Positions 12,000 through 25,739 are shown, counted from the stretch's first letter. The stretch is DNA of 64,000 nt from Niebla homalea (GCA_019925105.1 JAHGAU010000015.1:992001-1056000); one strand, 5' to 3'. Notes: a model not told the origin generated them from the sequence alone. Numbers and translations are program-made.

Positions 12000-14878
12000 A
12001 AGTATTAATTACGGTTTAAAGATAAAATCCTAAGACTTTAATAGTTTTTAAAGTCCCTTTTTTTTAATATATAATTAATACTTATATTATATTATAAATT
12101 AAGACTTAAGTTTATTACTTTACGTAAATTATACGTTATAGCTATATTATTTCCTTTATAAAAATAATTACCTTAATACTTATATTTTTATAAATATTAA
12201 TAATATGTTTTTAATTATTAAAATTAATTATTATTTTATTAAGAATTATAATATTAATAACGATTAAAATATTAATAAATAAATTACGTATTAAATAAAT
12301 TTTAATTAAGATTTTTCTTAAAATAAATATCGTATTCTTTTCCTTTAAAAAGAATAAATTAAGTATTATAAATTTATTAATAATTAATTTAAAATTATTA
12401 ACGTTTATAACCGGAATTAACTTAAGTAATTTCTGGATTTTAAAATTTAAATCTAGAATTTAAAAGAATATAATATTGCGATTAATAATTATAATAAAAT
12501 ACCCGTTATTTATATAGAAGTTTATTACGGGTAAATTAAGGGTAAATTAGACTTTATTTATGGTATATTAATATACCTTAAAGGTAAAGTTTATAAAATA
12601 TATATTCCTTATTACGGTAAAATTGATAATTATAAATAATATATTATTAATTTATTAAGCTTATATATATTAATTATTAATAAATTAAATCCGTTAATTT
12701 AACGGAAAGGTTTTAAGAGTACTTAAGTTTATTTTTTCTGATTTTTAATAATTATATTTAAAATAAATAAAAAGTTTATTTCACGATAAATACTTTAATA
12801 CGTATTTAATATATTAATAACGTACGGGGGATTAATATATAAAATATACCTTTTTTATAGTAAAGTTATTATTATCTTAAGATCCTTTTAATTCTTCCTT
12901 ATTAAGTAATATATTTTCCTTTTCTTTATCCTTAGGTATAAAGGCTTAATTAACCCTTTATTTTATATAACGCGTTTAATATTTAAAATCGGACCCTTTT
13001 TTTAAGGGCTTTAATTTTTTTAAATTTAACGTTAACATTTTCTTTTATAACGTTAAGGGTAATTATTATTATCCTTCTTTTTAAGGGTATATATCGTAAA
13101 CTTTATTTTATTTATACGTTTAAAAGGATAACGTTAATAATTAAGAAAAAGAATTAACTTTTAAATTTTCTATAAAATTCCGATTACCTTAAAATAACGT
13201 ATCCGTTCTACGATTTTACGGATATATCTATAAAGGTACGCGATACTTAATAACGTAAACTTATTAATTATATTTAAATTTATTTATAAGCTTAAAATAA
13301 TTATTAATAATAATAATTATAATTATAATTAATAATTATAAATCCTGCTGAAATTCTAAGTTTAACCCGTTATAAATAAACGTAAATTAATTTTAAATAT
13401 TATTAAAATTTAACGTACGTATAGCCCGTAAAATAATCTATATATATTTACGGGGCTCCCGGTTTTAAAAAGTATTATTTATAGTATACTTTTTAATAAC
13501 CAGAATATTTAAGTTAACTTATTAAGGTAACTTAAATTTAACGATAATTTAAGAAGTTTATTTAATTAAATTATCGTTATATTTAATGAGTTATTTCTTG
13601 GTATTTAAAAAATTTATAGTATATTACTTTAAAGCGGTATTTCTTAAGTATAATTATAGGTTATTCCGTAATAATTATATATTTATTATTTAAGTAATAT
13701 CCTTTAATTAATTAATAAAAATATATATATCCCGGAAAAAAATATATTTCCCGGAATACTTAATTATAAAAGCTATATTAAAGGACTTATTTTTATAGAA
13801 AAAGTCGAAAAATCTAACGTTATTAAGATTAAAATTTATTAATCGGTTTAACTATAAGTTTTTTATTAATTATATTACGTTATTAAGAGGAAAGAATAAA
13901 TTATCGTTAAAATTATTTTACTATTAACCTTATATAATAACGGGAATTAATTCTTAAATTATACTTTATAATTATATTATTTATTTTTTAATAAAATTTA
14001 CTATTTTTAATTAATTAAGCGGATTAATAAATTAAATGAAAATTATTTCTTTAATAAAAATACCTCTTATTTAATATAATAAATTTAAGTTTAATAAATT
14101 TAATTTTAATATATTAAATTTATTAGGCTCAGATTCCGGTTTAATACTTAAAGCCGGAAAAGAACGTCGTAATATTAATATTAATATAAAAGATAAATTT
14201 AATAACTATTATAAAGGTAGAAAATTATTTAATAAAAGTGGTAATCTTACGGTATTAAGTTTCTAAGGACTTTAACCGTATTAATATAATTTAGATTTAC
14301 CTAACTTTATTAAGGTTAATAACGATTTATATAGTAATTATAATAATAATAATAAGGCGTTTTTAAAGTATAATAAAGTACGTTAAAGTATTAAAGGGTT
14401 TAAAATTTAATTTTTAAGAATTAAATTAAAAAAAGTGGCAGGTTCTATAGCTTCGGAAGATTTTAACCGAAATAATATATTTACGGTAAATATAATTCTT
14501 AAATTACTTTATTATTAATTATTTTCGATTATTTAAGCGATTCCTTCTGAAGTTAAGTATAGGATCGCCGTGGTTATTAAGTTACCGGATTTTAATAAAA
14601 CGTTTAATTAATATATTAAAGTAATAATATTAAGATCCGATAATACTTAAGAAACCTATAATACATATATCTTTTCTATAGTGCCATTTTTAGTTTTTCT
14701 TTAAAGGTATTTAAAAGCGAATTAAAGGCGGTATTTTAAAGGATATAAAATTAATACCTTTAATACCGCTATAAAGGAAGTATCCGTTATAGTTAATAAA
14801 TTAATACTTTAATTCGTATTAACGGATCTTATAATATATATTAATATAGTATTAATGTAAGTAGCTATTATTACTATT
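12000..14878 (-). pseudogene. G1 Gag/protease region, unresolved
   Basis: By position between the coding 5' LTR and RT this should hold Gag and protease. The minus-strand translation around 13900-14160 is Pro/Asn/Ser-rich with stops, but no zinc knuckle or protease motif could be identified. No primer-binding site could be assigned next to 14878. Confidence 0.4.
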
Positions 14879-15024
14879 TATTAATATATAAATTAAAAAG
14901 TATAATAATATATAAATAATAATTCTACCTAAAGGATAAAAGCATCATAAGGATGCCTGTCCTCTACGTACAAAGGGTGTCCTATACCTATCAATGCTCC
15001 CATGTATACATGCTGCATATAACA
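14879..15024 (-). repeat. G1 5' LTR (146 bp)
   Basis: Gap-free match to 8104-8249. The left (inner) half is heavily AT-converted (TATTAATATATAAATT against TGTTGGTGTATGGACC). The right (outer) half is nearly untouched. It ends ATAACA and is followed by TSD ATAGC. Confidence 0.9.
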
Positions 15025-15029
15025 ATAGC

Positions 15030-15176
15030 TTAACATAAAGGGCTTATTACGTCCGGTCAGTATATTATATAGCTTATAATTATTCCCTAGGAATTTTAAA
15101 GACCGGTTTAAACCTCCGTAAATAATTTAAAATTTAATTATTATTTAAATAACTTTTAGCTTAATAATTTACGTTT
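15030..15176. other. short spacer between G1 and Copia A1
   Basis: About 150 bp with a few less AT-rich bases (15048-15110). Nothing recognisable. Bases 15177-15181 (TAATA) are the left TSD of A1. Confidence 0.5.
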
Positions 15177-15181
15177 TAATA

Positions 15182-15323
15182 TGTTGAAATGGTAGGGTGT
15201 AACTTGCTTAGTTTTGTAAGTATTATATAAGGTGCTAAGCGATATCTATCTATGAGAAGTCTAGGAAGTAAATTAGCCCTCTTTTAGTAATAGCCGAAGT
15301 CTTTACCTTTTATACTTTTAATA
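15182..15323 (-). repeat. A1 3' LTR (142 bp)
   Basis: Starts TGTTGAAATGG on the plus strand. The outer end is intact; the inner end (15290-15323) carries C/T and G/A changes compared with the other family A LTRs. The adjacent minus-strand purine tract marks it as the coding 3' LTR. Confidence 0.92.
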
Positions 15324-15479
15324 CTCCCACTTGATTAATAACTTTATAATACTATAATACCGTATTATCTATTAAGTAAAGAGTAAAAGTTTTTATTAAA
15401 CCGTATTACCGTAATAACGGATATATCCATCCTAACTTTAATAATAAGGGGTATATTTTAAACTTTAAAGGTATAATTA

Positions 15480-16100
15480 TTTTAATCTTAAATAATTTCT
15501 AAATTTTTAAAAAACATCCCTTAATAATGGCTTTATTAGGTTATCCGTTATTATATTATTAATAAGATAATATATAAGCTTTACCTATTTATTAATTATA
15601 TACTCCCGGAGGAAGTAATACTTAATATATATATGCTTTATTTTTAAGTGGTTTATAAAATCCTTTACCAGTATAATCGCTCCCTGGTTATTATAAAAGA
15701 TTACCGTAATAAGGGTAAGGGCCCCGGTATCGTATTTAGGCTAAGTAAGAAAAGCGTAATCTTATATAATATTTTTATCCTTAAAAGCCGGTAATACCGT
15801 TGGATTCAGGGTGACTTTAATAAGCTAAGTTAGTAACCGTTCGAGCCAAATCGCCTCTTTAATAGCGTTATATTATCCCACGTACTCGGCTTTATAAATA
15901 AATAAGGTTATAATTGGTTAACGTTTTAAAGACCAGTTAATAACTATATTTCCCAGGTTAAAAGTATACCCGGAAGTAAACCGATATATCTGCGGGTCGC
16001 CGGCGTAATCTAAATCCGTATAACCATTAAAAGGCTTTAGAGGGCCTTAAAAAACGAACTTTAAGGAAACTATATTACGGAAATAACGAAAGATTTTCTT
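15480..16100 (-). pseudogene. A1 RNase H relic
   Basis: Placed by alignment to A3, where the Copia RNase H is readable (DLNYAGNL, HRFISGYTF, SLKRQP, AKYIGQ, then NN-GAIILIKD). The block at 16022-16045 here is the reverse complement of the A3 landmark near 56640. The domain would remove the RNA template. Broken by stops. Confidence 0.7.
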
Positions 16101-16149
16101 AATAATTATTTAATACCCTTCGTTAGGGTTAAATACGTAACGTAATATT

Positions 16150-17150
16150 ACCGATATTATATAAATTATATTAGGCTTAATACCTATTATAATATATATA
16201 AGTAAGTTAATAACGGATTAATATTTAAGCCGGAATTATTTTAAAGCGGTATATTTTTTATTAACCGGTTTAAAACGGGTATTTACGTTTATAAAAATAG
16301 TTATACCGTTACCCTTAAAGAGAAAATCGTTATATATATTAAATTAAATAAGAACCTATTTAACGTAGTTTTCTTAATTAAGAGTTAAAGTTTAATTTTA
16401 TTAATTATAAGTAATATTTATGCTTAAGTATTAATTATATAGGCTTAAATCGGATATCTTAAACTTCTTATTTAATTAAGCTTTTAAGTCGGTAATAACC
16501 CGTTTATTAATTTTTATTATTAAGATATTATTAATATATATAATAATAATAGTATTAATATCCGGATTTAAGAATACGTTATAATCTTTATTAATATAAT
16601 AATAACCGAGTTTCTTAAGGAATATAAAGAAATATTAATATTAAATCCAAAATAATTATTTAAGTTTATAAAAAGCTTTATTTAATAAATAAATATAACC
16701 TAAATTATTATTAAAGCCTATTAATTAATAAATATAAATCTTTTTAAGGATATAATTATAAAAGAATATTATTTTAACGTTTATTTACTTAATCTTTAAG
16801 TTATATATAACCGTTATAATAAAAAAAGCCTTATAACTTATAAGCTTAATAACTATTATAAAAGTATTAAAGAAGTTTAAGTTTTCCTTTTATTAAAATC
16901 TACGGATTATTTACCTGGCCTTATACCGGATAATATTACCGTTTAATTTACGTTTATACTTATAAACTTACTTATTATTTAATATATTAATACCGGGAGG
17001 TAAATTTATTAAGATCCAGGTTTTATTTTTCTTTAAAGACTTAATTTAATTTTTTATAGTAAGCTTTTATTCTATTTTACGGTATACGTCCTTTATAACT
17101 TATATATAAATCGTAAGCTTAATATAATTTATAAGGATCGCGGTTATAAG
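16150..17150 (-). pseudogene. A1 reverse transcriptase relic (YVDD changed to YINN)
   Basis: Near 16526-16570 the minus strand reads PDIN, a run of Ile, then YINNI. Copia RTs have NPD...YVDDIL here. Both catalytic Asp codons (GAY) have become AAT (Asn) by G-to-A change, which abolishes catalysis even without the stops. Confidence 0.75.
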
Positions 17151-17809
17151 ATATATAAGTATTAATTAAAAGTTAATAACTTAATAATTAAAATCCTGGT
17201 TATACCGGTAACTTAAAAGTTATATTTTAATTACGTAAGTTTAAGTAAATAAATCTAGAAATTCAGTAAATTCTCTTAAAGACGGGTAATAATATAGAAT
17301 TAAATCGTAAAGATTAAGTAAGCTTAAGTCTAAGTTTATAAAGGTATATATATCCGGAGATTCCTTTATAATATTATTATTAAGGGTAAATAAGGATAAT
17401 ATAAATAAATCTTTTTTATTAATATTTTCCTTAACGATTATAGGTTTTAAGGTTATATAAAACTTAAATTACTTATTAAATATAAATTTAATTATATCCT
17501 TAATAATAATATTATCGGTTTTATCCGTAACGTTTATAATATAAAAGCCTTATATAATAATAATAACCGGCTTGTTATCTATATTTTTATTATTATTAAG
17601 ATATATCCGTTTTAACGATAATTAGAAATCCATAGTAATTATCTCCCCTTATCTCGGTATTAAGTAATAAAACGGTAAAAGGTTATCGGCCTTACGTTTA
17701 AATTAAACGGTTTTATCCTTTAGTTATTTAACGTAATTATAGCGTTAAACCCGATTATTTAATATAAATATTTTATAAACGTAGTAGCCCTTAAAGCCAA
17801 TAAGGCGTC

Positions 17810-18920
17810 CTTTAATAGCCTTAATTTAGAATTTTATTTAATTTATACTTAAAAGCTTATACTTTTAATATATACTACGTCATTTAACCCTCTTAATAAA
17901 AGATTAATCGGGTTTCCTGAAACCTATAGCCTAATTTAATACGTTATAGGTACTTATAAGTATTATATTATATATAAAGGCCACTATAATAATAAATTCA
18001 ATAATAAATATATATAATAGGTTATTATTTAATAATATTATATAAGCGCGGATAATAAGGGTTTAACCTATTTATTCAGAAATACCGTTTTATTAAGGGT
18101 TATAAAGTACCGTAAACTCCCATTAAATCCCTTTAATATACCGTTAATTATTAAATTGGAAGCCGTTATATATATTATTATTATTAATATATAAATAGCG
18201 GATAAAACGGTTTAAACAGTAAATTCTTTTTATATAACCTTAAAAGGCCTTAAGAACCGTTTTATATAAGGAGTTTAATAATAAAGCTATATAAATAACT
18301 TTAATAACGTCTTTAATAAAGGTAATAACCTACTTATAATCGGCTTTTATATTATTAATAAAGTTAATTAAGTCGGAATAAATAAGTTTATTTTAATAAA
18401 TATAAAGCTTAATATAGCCCTTATTCGGCTTAAGCTTTATTCATATTTCTATATAAATAACGTACTTATAGTCTCTTAATAAATTTAATAAATTAAAAAG
18501 GTTAATACCGGTTATTATTTCCGGTAAAAGCTTAATGTTTTACTCCCCTATATACCCCGTTACCTTATACCAGTATTTTAGGGCTTCTTAATTCATAAGA
18601 GTAATATATAGGGCTATAGGTATTAACTTATTAATAACTTTAATATTAATTTTAAGGAGGTAAAGGGCCGCCGGTAAAAGTTTTATAAAGATACCGTTAC
18701 GGTTAATAAATATATTTAAATCCTTTAGGTCGTTACTTTACTTAAGGGGATAACCGGCTCGTTATAGCTATTTAAGGCTAATAAAATTGAAGATATTATT
18801 AAAGATAAAAAGGACGTTATAAATAATTAAATTACGGACGTTTTTATTAGATTAATATGGGATTTTAATAACTCTAATATAAGTAATACTTCTCCCTTTA
18901 AAAAAGTTTTTAATAATAAT
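17810..18920 (-). pseudogene. A1 integrase relic
   Basis: Position and similarity follow A3, whose plus-strand integrase at 53980-54900 is the readable copy. The core DDE-type integrase would insert cDNA. Several TAA/TAG stops; edges approximate. Confidence 0.65.
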
Positions 18921-18949
18921 AAGCTTAAAAAGGAGCGCCTTATAAATAA

Positions 18950-20138
18950 AAATACGGTTATTACCAACGATATAATTTATATAGCCGGTATTAAAAATAT
19001 ATATAATAAGAGTAAATTTATTTATAATTAAATATACCTAATAGTCCCGGTAAATAACGGGCGGTAAAGCCGATATAATAACGGCAATATATATAAAGGC
19101 CAGGTTTATTAAGGCCTTAACCCCTAAAGGGGCTTTATATTCCTTATCTTTGGACTTATTGTTACCCTTATTATTATTTTTATTACCGTTATTACCGCCG
19201 TTATTATAACGCCGGCATTTTTAATCGTTATTAATACCTATATTACTATTATTATCGTTATTACGGCGTTTATTATTATTACTATAAATCGATTTATTAT
19301 ACCCGTAAAATAAATAATAACCGGCAATAATATAAAAACGTTTTTTTTTTTAAAACCTTAACGTAATAACCTTAACGGATATTAAATTATAAAGGAATAT
19401 GGAGCGGAATAAAGTTATTTAAACGGATATCATCCCGGAAGCGTAGATTAATAATAATAGCCATAAAAGTTATAATATTAAACGTAAACGTTTTATTTAA
19501 GGCTTTATATTAAAGAAGCCGGTTAATAATATCAGTAAGTATATATTTTAAAACGTTAATATTATTATTAATCGTTTAAAACGGCTTATATTTATTATTA
19601 TATTAATTAATATAAACTTTATATTCCGGGTTAAAACTTTTATAAAATTATTAAATAAATACGTTATTATTAATAATAACCATATTTTAAAAATTCTATA
19701 ATTTATTAAAAAAATCTTAATATTTATTATAATACTTATTTGGATTTAAATATTAATTAAGGGTAAAAAAGGTAAAGCGTTTAAGGGCCGACGTAAAATA
19801 ATTTAAGCCCTTAAGTTAATACCGAGTACGGAGGGTATTTTATATTACTTTGGTATTTTTAATATTCTTAATAATATACCAATTAATCCCCTTAATCCTT
19901 ATACGGATTACGATATAGGTTATAAAGTACCCTTAATTATAAGTATTTTAGGCCTTTATAAGTTTATTATCTTTAAGAATATCGGTCTTAATAAGGCGTA
20001 AATTAAAATTTATAATTTAATAATTAAGTTAAGTAAATTTAAGTTTTTTACTTATCTTACGTTCCTATATAATATACTTAAGGTTATCCTTAAGCTTAAT
20101 AACTTTATTAAAGGTACCGGCAATCTTGGAGGGGTCGG

Positions 20139-20169
<31 letters not shown>

Positions 20170-21190
20170 TTAACTTAAAGGTTAAAGAAATCTATATCGT
20201 TAAAAGGCGACGGGATTATAATTAATAATATTAAGCTTTTAAATAAAGATAACTTAAATAATAATAATAATAAATAATATTCTGGATTATTATCCTTAAA
20301 AACTATAGCCTTCTTAAATAAAATACGCGTAAACCGAAACGTCCTATAAAGTAAACGGTAATAAGCCCGGAGTTTCTTTTTATTTAATAAGAATTATACT
20401 TTAAAAATTAATAAATAATAAAATTTTTTAATCTTAATAAATTATTTAAAATATAAAGCTTATAAAGTATATATAATACGCTGGATAAAAGAACGTTATT
20501 TAAGGATAAATAATTTAATTATTAATTAAAATAATAGAACGTATAAATTAAAATAATTAACGTATTCTTAATAATTTTAATAAAAAGTTTTTAAAAATAA
20601 AATTATAATTAATTTAAATTTTAATAATTTTAATAAAGAAAAAAGAACCTTAAAAGTAAATATTTTACTTTTCTTTATACTTAAACTTTAATATAATAAT
20701 TAAAGTAAATTTTAATATAGGACTAAAATAATAATAACTTAAATTAAGTAATTAACTTAATTAAAAGGTTAAATATACGTAATAATAAACTTTATAAACC
20801 ACTTTAATCGCCTTAATAATAAATAAACGTTTCTTTTTATTCTTTAAGGGTATTAACGCGTTTATTAAGGATCCGTTAATTTAACGGCCTTATAAGTATT
20901 ATTATTCTTTTATAGTATACGCGTAAATTAGTATATAAGGCTATTATACCTTACGATTTTACGTATAAATAATAATTTAAATTAAAAGTATTTTAATTTT
21001 CTTATTTTCGTCTTAGCCTCCTTATTTTTTAAATAACTAAAGATTAAATCGATAGGACTACTGGGTAATTACGTAATTATAATAATTATAAAAGTCATTA
21101 TAATATTTACGATGGCGGAACGACGGCTTTTAAGGTATTTAAGCTATATAGCGTAACTAAGGCTTACTGAATTAATAAACGCAGTGGTAA
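18950..21190 (-). pseudogene. A1 Gag and protease region
   Basis: The region between the coding 5' LTR and integrase. It contains a compact Asn/Gly-codon-rich GC patch at 19140-19320 (putative zinc-knuckle segment, equivalent to 53400-53540 in A3) and a short ATA/AAT tract at 20139-20169. Gag coding is not readable in detail. Confidence 0.5.
20139..20169. repeat. (AAT)~10 microsatellite inside A1 gag region
   Basis: About 31 bp of pure ATA/AAT repeat at the site that holds roughly 98 bp in A3 and 270 bp in A2. Confidence 0.9.
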
Positions 21191-21213
21191 GTATATAAGC
21201 CGGGCTTATAACC

Positions 21214-21355
21214 TGTTGAAATGGTAAGGTATAACTTGCTTAGTTTTGTAAGTACTATATAAGGTGCTGAGCGATATCTATCTATGAGAAGTCCAGGAAG
21301 TAGACTAGCCCTCTTTTGGTAATAGCCGAGGTCTTTGCCTTCTGCACTTCTAACA
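21214..21355 (-). repeat. A1 5' LTR (142 bp)
   Basis: Matches 15182-15323. The outer end (right, ...CTTCTAACA) is well preserved; the inner end (TGTTGAAATGGTAAGG) has G-to-A changes. Followed by TSD TAATA. Confidence 0.92.
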
Positions 21356-21360
21356 TAATA

Positions 21361-22680
21361 AAAAATATTTTTTTAAGAAGTATATACGATTATTTAAGTT
21401 TTATTAAGGAATCTTATTTTTATTACCCTTCTTATTAAGATATATAGTTCGGTTTAATTGTTCCGATAATTATTAAAGAGTCTTATATATTTATTAATAT
21501 CGAAATATCTAGTATTATTTATAAATCTTAAAAGATCGCTTACTTAATATAAAATAATCTTCGGGATTAACTTTACGTCTCCAGGGAATATATACGATAC
21601 TTTAAATTAAATTAAAGAGTCTTATTTATAATAAATAAGTTAATTACTTAGAATCGTTTTATAAGACTTATAATTTAATTACTCGGAATAATTTAATAAA
21701 ACTTATAATTCAATTAAATTCGGTTATTCGTATTAACTTAATAAGTCTTATATTTTAATTATTATAATCGTTAATTATTAAATAATAATTTTATGTTATT
21801 TAAAGTAATTAATTTATTTTTTAAATTACTTTAATTTCTTCTATTTTAAGAAAGCAACTTATATTAATATATAAGTCGTAATTTCCTTAGTAATAATTTA
21901 GAATATCTGGTAATATATACGATTATTTCTTAATTAAGGTTTAGGCCCGTTATTAATATAAAAAATATCATTATCTTTTTATAATTAAAACGTTTTAAAA
22001 AAGCTGTTATCTTTTTTTATTTTTTTTTTTTTATTTTTAATAACTGGTAGTTAATTAATAAATATTAATAATGTTTTATTAATACGTATAAACAGGGTCC
22101 CCGTATTAATTAAGGGTAATAATAAGAATATCCGAATAAGGGTACTTAAAAAAGGGTTACTTAAATACCTTTATTTTTCTCGATTTTAATATTTATTTAA
22201 TAGGTAAGTGGTAATTGGAAACATTCTATAAATATATATAAATCTATAGCTTATTACTCTTATTATATATATATAATATAATAATAATAAAAGTTAATTT
22301 AATATAATATCTTTATAGTTTTTATTACCGTTAATTAAAGAAAAAATACGGTAAGTTATTTACGATTAAATCGTATAATTAAACCGAATTCTTTAATATA
22401 TATAAGTAAATAAAAGCCTTCTTAAGACCGCTAAAATATATATAAAAAAAGGAAAAAGTAAAAATAATAAAATAATAGGTAATAATAAAATATAATTAAA
22501 GATAAGCCGTAGCCCCTATATAAATTAATAAAGTATAGGTTGCTTACTATAGTAATCCGTTATACCCTTCCTTTTCAAAGTATATACGAATTAATTCCAC
22601 CCTTAATTAGCCCTTTTAATATTTTTCTTCCTTTATATACCCATCCGCAAGTTTTATGTCTTCCATGCTCTCCTCCTTTC
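21361..22680. other. unassigned AT-rich region between A1 and L2
   Basis: 1.3 kb with no recognised gene or TE frame. It contains a T tract near 22005-22037. A less AT-rich stretch at 22540-22680 gives a stop-poor minus-strand reading (MEDIKLADGYIKEEKY near 22625-22665), which I cannot assign. It may be the remnant of an older element whose relatives are not in the window. Confidence 0.4.
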
Positions 22681-22682
22681 TA

Positions 22683-25504
22683 TAGTATTTAAAAGTTAAT
22701 AAAATATAATAAAAAATAGAATAAGAAATTAAAGCTTATCCTTAAATTCCTGCCCATTAAGAAACCCGATAATATATTAATTAATACCTTTAATAGTAAA
22801 ATCGAGGCCTTTAAAGGAGTATTTTTCCCTTTTCCGTTAGAAGTCAATTTAAATAATATTAATAACGTTATATACCCCGATTTTATATTAATAAATAAGG
22901 TAATAATATAAGATATAATAATTAAAACGATTAATAAATTAAAGAAAAATAAAGCCTTAAAATTAAATAAGATTCTTAATAAATTCCTATTAATAATAAT
23001 TTTACCGTTTAAAAGGGTTTTTATTTACTTCTTTTAAATATACTTTAACGTTGGCTATTATTTACGTAAGTTTAAGGAAATAAAGATAATTATCCTTAAG
23101 AAGTTTATTAAGCCGGATTACTTTAAAATAAAGTCTTATAAACTTATTATATTCTTTTATATATTAAAGAAAACCTTAAAAACGGTAATAATAAAGATCC
23201 TTAACGATTATATAAAAATTTACGGACTTTTTCCCGATTAATAAATAAAAATAAAAAGAAATTAATTAATAAAAATAACCCTTAAAAAATTAATTAACAA
23301 TATATATATGGTATAAAATTATAAGAAGAAATATATTATAAGTTTTCTTTTTTTTTGGAATTATAGGTATTTTTAATAAAATAAATTATTAAAAATTATT
23401 ATATAACTTAAAAAAGAAAAGGATATTATCCTTCGTAATTAAATAAATAAAGAATTTCTTAAACAATTAAATTACGTTAATTAACTTAAAATAAAAAATA
23501 AGCTTAATAAAGCCCGTTATAATAAAGATTCCTTAAGGATTACTTATTTCTCCTATATTATTCTTATTCTTTAATGGTTTATTAATTAAAAAGCTTATTA
23601 AATTAAAATAAAAATTTTAAGTTAAAAACTTTATTAATAACGTTTACCTTTTAACTTATAGTACCTTTATACGTATAAATTATTTAGAATTAAAATAAGC
23701 TTATAAAGTCTATCTTTAATAAGTAAGAATTTATAGGGCTTAATTTACATTATATAAATATAAGCTTATTTATATAATTAAAAGCTTAAAATTATATAAT
23801 ATAATAGCTATAATAAACTTAAGTAAAATTACGGTAAAGCCAGATATTAATATTAAAGTCCTTAATTTTTAAGTAAATAAAAAGCTTAATTAAAAGGATT
23901 ATATAAAAAAAGGTTTAAAAGAAAATAACTTTATAAGAAAAAAGCCTTATTTATTTCATTATATTAATATAGAAGGCTACGTTATAAAAGGTTTAAACTA
24001 TTTATTAAGCCGTAATAAAATTATCTATAATATACGTTATAATTATTTAATATATACTTAAAGATTATTTAATACATACTTAAAAATACTCCGGGATATA
24101 AGAAAAAGCTTATTTAAATATTATAGAAAGTCTAGAATTAATATTTAAAAATAATTAACGGTACTTATAAAGTAACCTTTATTTTAATATTAAAGTTTAA
24201 AATCTTTATATCGTTAATTAAAGTCTTATTAAATTAAATAATTGCTTAAATAAGGTTAAAAAGATATATATATTTAATTACGATAATAAAAAACGGGCGG
24301 ATCTATTAGAATCTTAATAAACCTCGAATTAAAAGGAATAAATTAAAGATATTTATCCTTTTTCCTATTAAGACGAAATAGGAATAAATTTAAAAAAAAT
24401 TTAATTTTATTAACGTCCCGGAAATTAATTTAAGCGTATATAAACTCCCGTTAAATATAAAAAAAACCCGAAATTAAGGGGATTTAAAAAATAAAAACTA
24501 TAGTAATTATTTTATAAGCCATAATAAAGTAAACTAAATATTAACGGAAATATAAAAACTTTATATCTTAAGGTTATTATTATTTAACGCTTAACCATAA
24601 AAGATTATTAATAAATATTTCCGTTATTATAATATTATAAAAAAGGGTAATAATATATTAATAATTTAACTTTAAACGGATAAGAACGGTTTAATTTATT
24701 TCTTATTTATTATATACGTTAAAGGTTAAATAAATATTAAATATAAGTATTAATAAAGGAAATAAAACGTTATATACGTCCTTATTTTTTATCCTTTATT
24801 TACGGAAATTAAATTAAAACTTATCGTAAAAATTAATATTTATAATTACCGTTAAATATTATTTATAAAATAAGGTATCCGGGTAACCGTTAAGTTTATA
24901 ATATATACCGGATTATTATTATAATTTAATTTTATTATAAAAATAAATAAAATTATTAAAAACCTTATAAAGAAAACCCGTTACCGGTTAAGGAAGAAAA
25001 GGAAAAACGGAAACCGGTTATATTAATTATATAAACCGGAAAGTATTTTTTATAATTATAAGGATATAATAATAAACGCTTATTAAACGTCTTTAAAAAA
25101 ATTAATAATAATAATAATATAAAAAAAAATATATATTAAACGCGTAAATATTAATAAGGATATTTAAAGGTATTACGTAAGGTTAAAGTAATATAAATAT
25201 ATAAAGGAACGGAAAAGTAATAAGCTTAAAAATAACCTTTATAAAGATACGGTTATAATATTATGGATTTTCTTAAGGGAGTTAAAATATAAAAAGTATA
25301 TAAATAAATTATTACTTTTTAAAACGCCGTTAATATCCTTTACCTTAAAGGATAAAGCATAAAAGCTTAATAAACGCCGGTTTTTACCTTAACGTTATAA
25401 GTATCAGGTTTTTACGGTTATTAATAAGGGTAAAAGGCCGCGTATTAAGGAATGCCGGAATTAGCTTAGTTAAATCCGTAATATAAACCAATCAATCAAG
25501 CAAT
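22683..25504 (+). mobile_element. 5'-truncated Tad1-like LINE (L2)
   Basis: From 22683 the sequence parallels L3 from about 28772 and L5 from about 60130 through to the shared 3' end and a short, degenerate CAATCAATCAA tail at about 25490-25500. It thus holds only the last roughly 2.8 kb of a 5.8-kb LINE: most of the RT and the 3' segment. 5' truncation is usual for LINEs through incomplete reverse transcription. No matching TSD was found, and the right side abuts a fragment of L4, so a deletion or rearrangement is likely. Confidence 0.85.
22860..24400 (+). pseudogene. L2 reverse transcriptase relic
   Basis: Parallel to the L3 RT. The reading includes INKLKKNKAL...NKI, KPDYFK.KSYK, and a landmark near 23480-23620 equivalent to the central RT palm. 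RIP-type stops throughout. Confidence 0.7.
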
Positions 25505-25739
25505 AATAGCCTTTAATAATTTACTTTATTAAATATCTTTATAACGTTTAAAGAAAGAAGACTTATAATATGCTTCTTTTTATAATCTTATATTATATAT
25601 ACGTTACTAATTAAGCCTTTAAAGGCCATTTCCGTTAACCGTTCTCTTTTTATTTTTATTTATTATTTAAGGAGTAATTTATATTCCTTAACGTAATTAT
25701 TAAGGATCTTTATAATTATTATTTTTAAAGTTTTCTTTA
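25505..25739 (-). mobile_element. LINE L4, internal (RT) fragment left of the L3 insertion
   Basis: Aligns to L1 at about 4105-4330 and continues, across L3, into 31573 onward. It is the part of L4's RT immediately 3' of the point where L3 inserted. The remaining roughly 2 kb of L4's 3' end is missing; L2 starts directly at this edge. Confidence 0.75.
25727..25739. repeat. left target-site duplication of LINE L3
   Basis: AAAGTTTTCTTTA here and AAAGTTCTCTTTA at 31560-31572 differ by one T/C transition. Removing L3 plus one copy restores the L4 alignment to L1. Confidence 0.85.

Larger units (their letters stand above)
8104..15024 (-). mobile_element. Ty3/Gypsy chromovirus-like element G1, complete but RIP-degraded
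   Basis: A 6.9-kb element with two 146-bp LTRs (TG...CA type) flanked by a perfect 5-bp TSD, ATAGC, at 8099-8103 and 15025-15029. Coding is on the minus strand: RT, RNase H, integrase and a C-terminal chromodomain-like segment run from about 11650 down to 8545. That RT-RH-IN order marks Ty3/Gypsy rather than Copia. The Gag half (12000-14878) is too degraded to read. All LTR differences are C/T or G/A. A second copy, G2, lies in pieces at 35911-63198. Confidence 0.9.
15182..21355 (-). mobile_element. Ty1/Copia family A element, copy A1
   Basis: A 6.2-kb element with 142-bp LTRs and a perfect 5-bp TSD, TAATA (15177-15181 and 21356-21360). Coding runs on the minus strand in the Copia order gag-protease-integrase-RT-RNase H. 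A polypurine tract (AAGTGGGAG on the minus strand, about 15325-15335) abuts the coding 3' LTR. A candidate primer-binding region starting AGGTTATAAGCCCGG lies just inside the coding 5' LTR (about 21195-21213). Three more copies of the family are in the window (A2, A3, A4). Heavily RIP-mutated inside, lightly at both ends. Confidence 0.92.
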
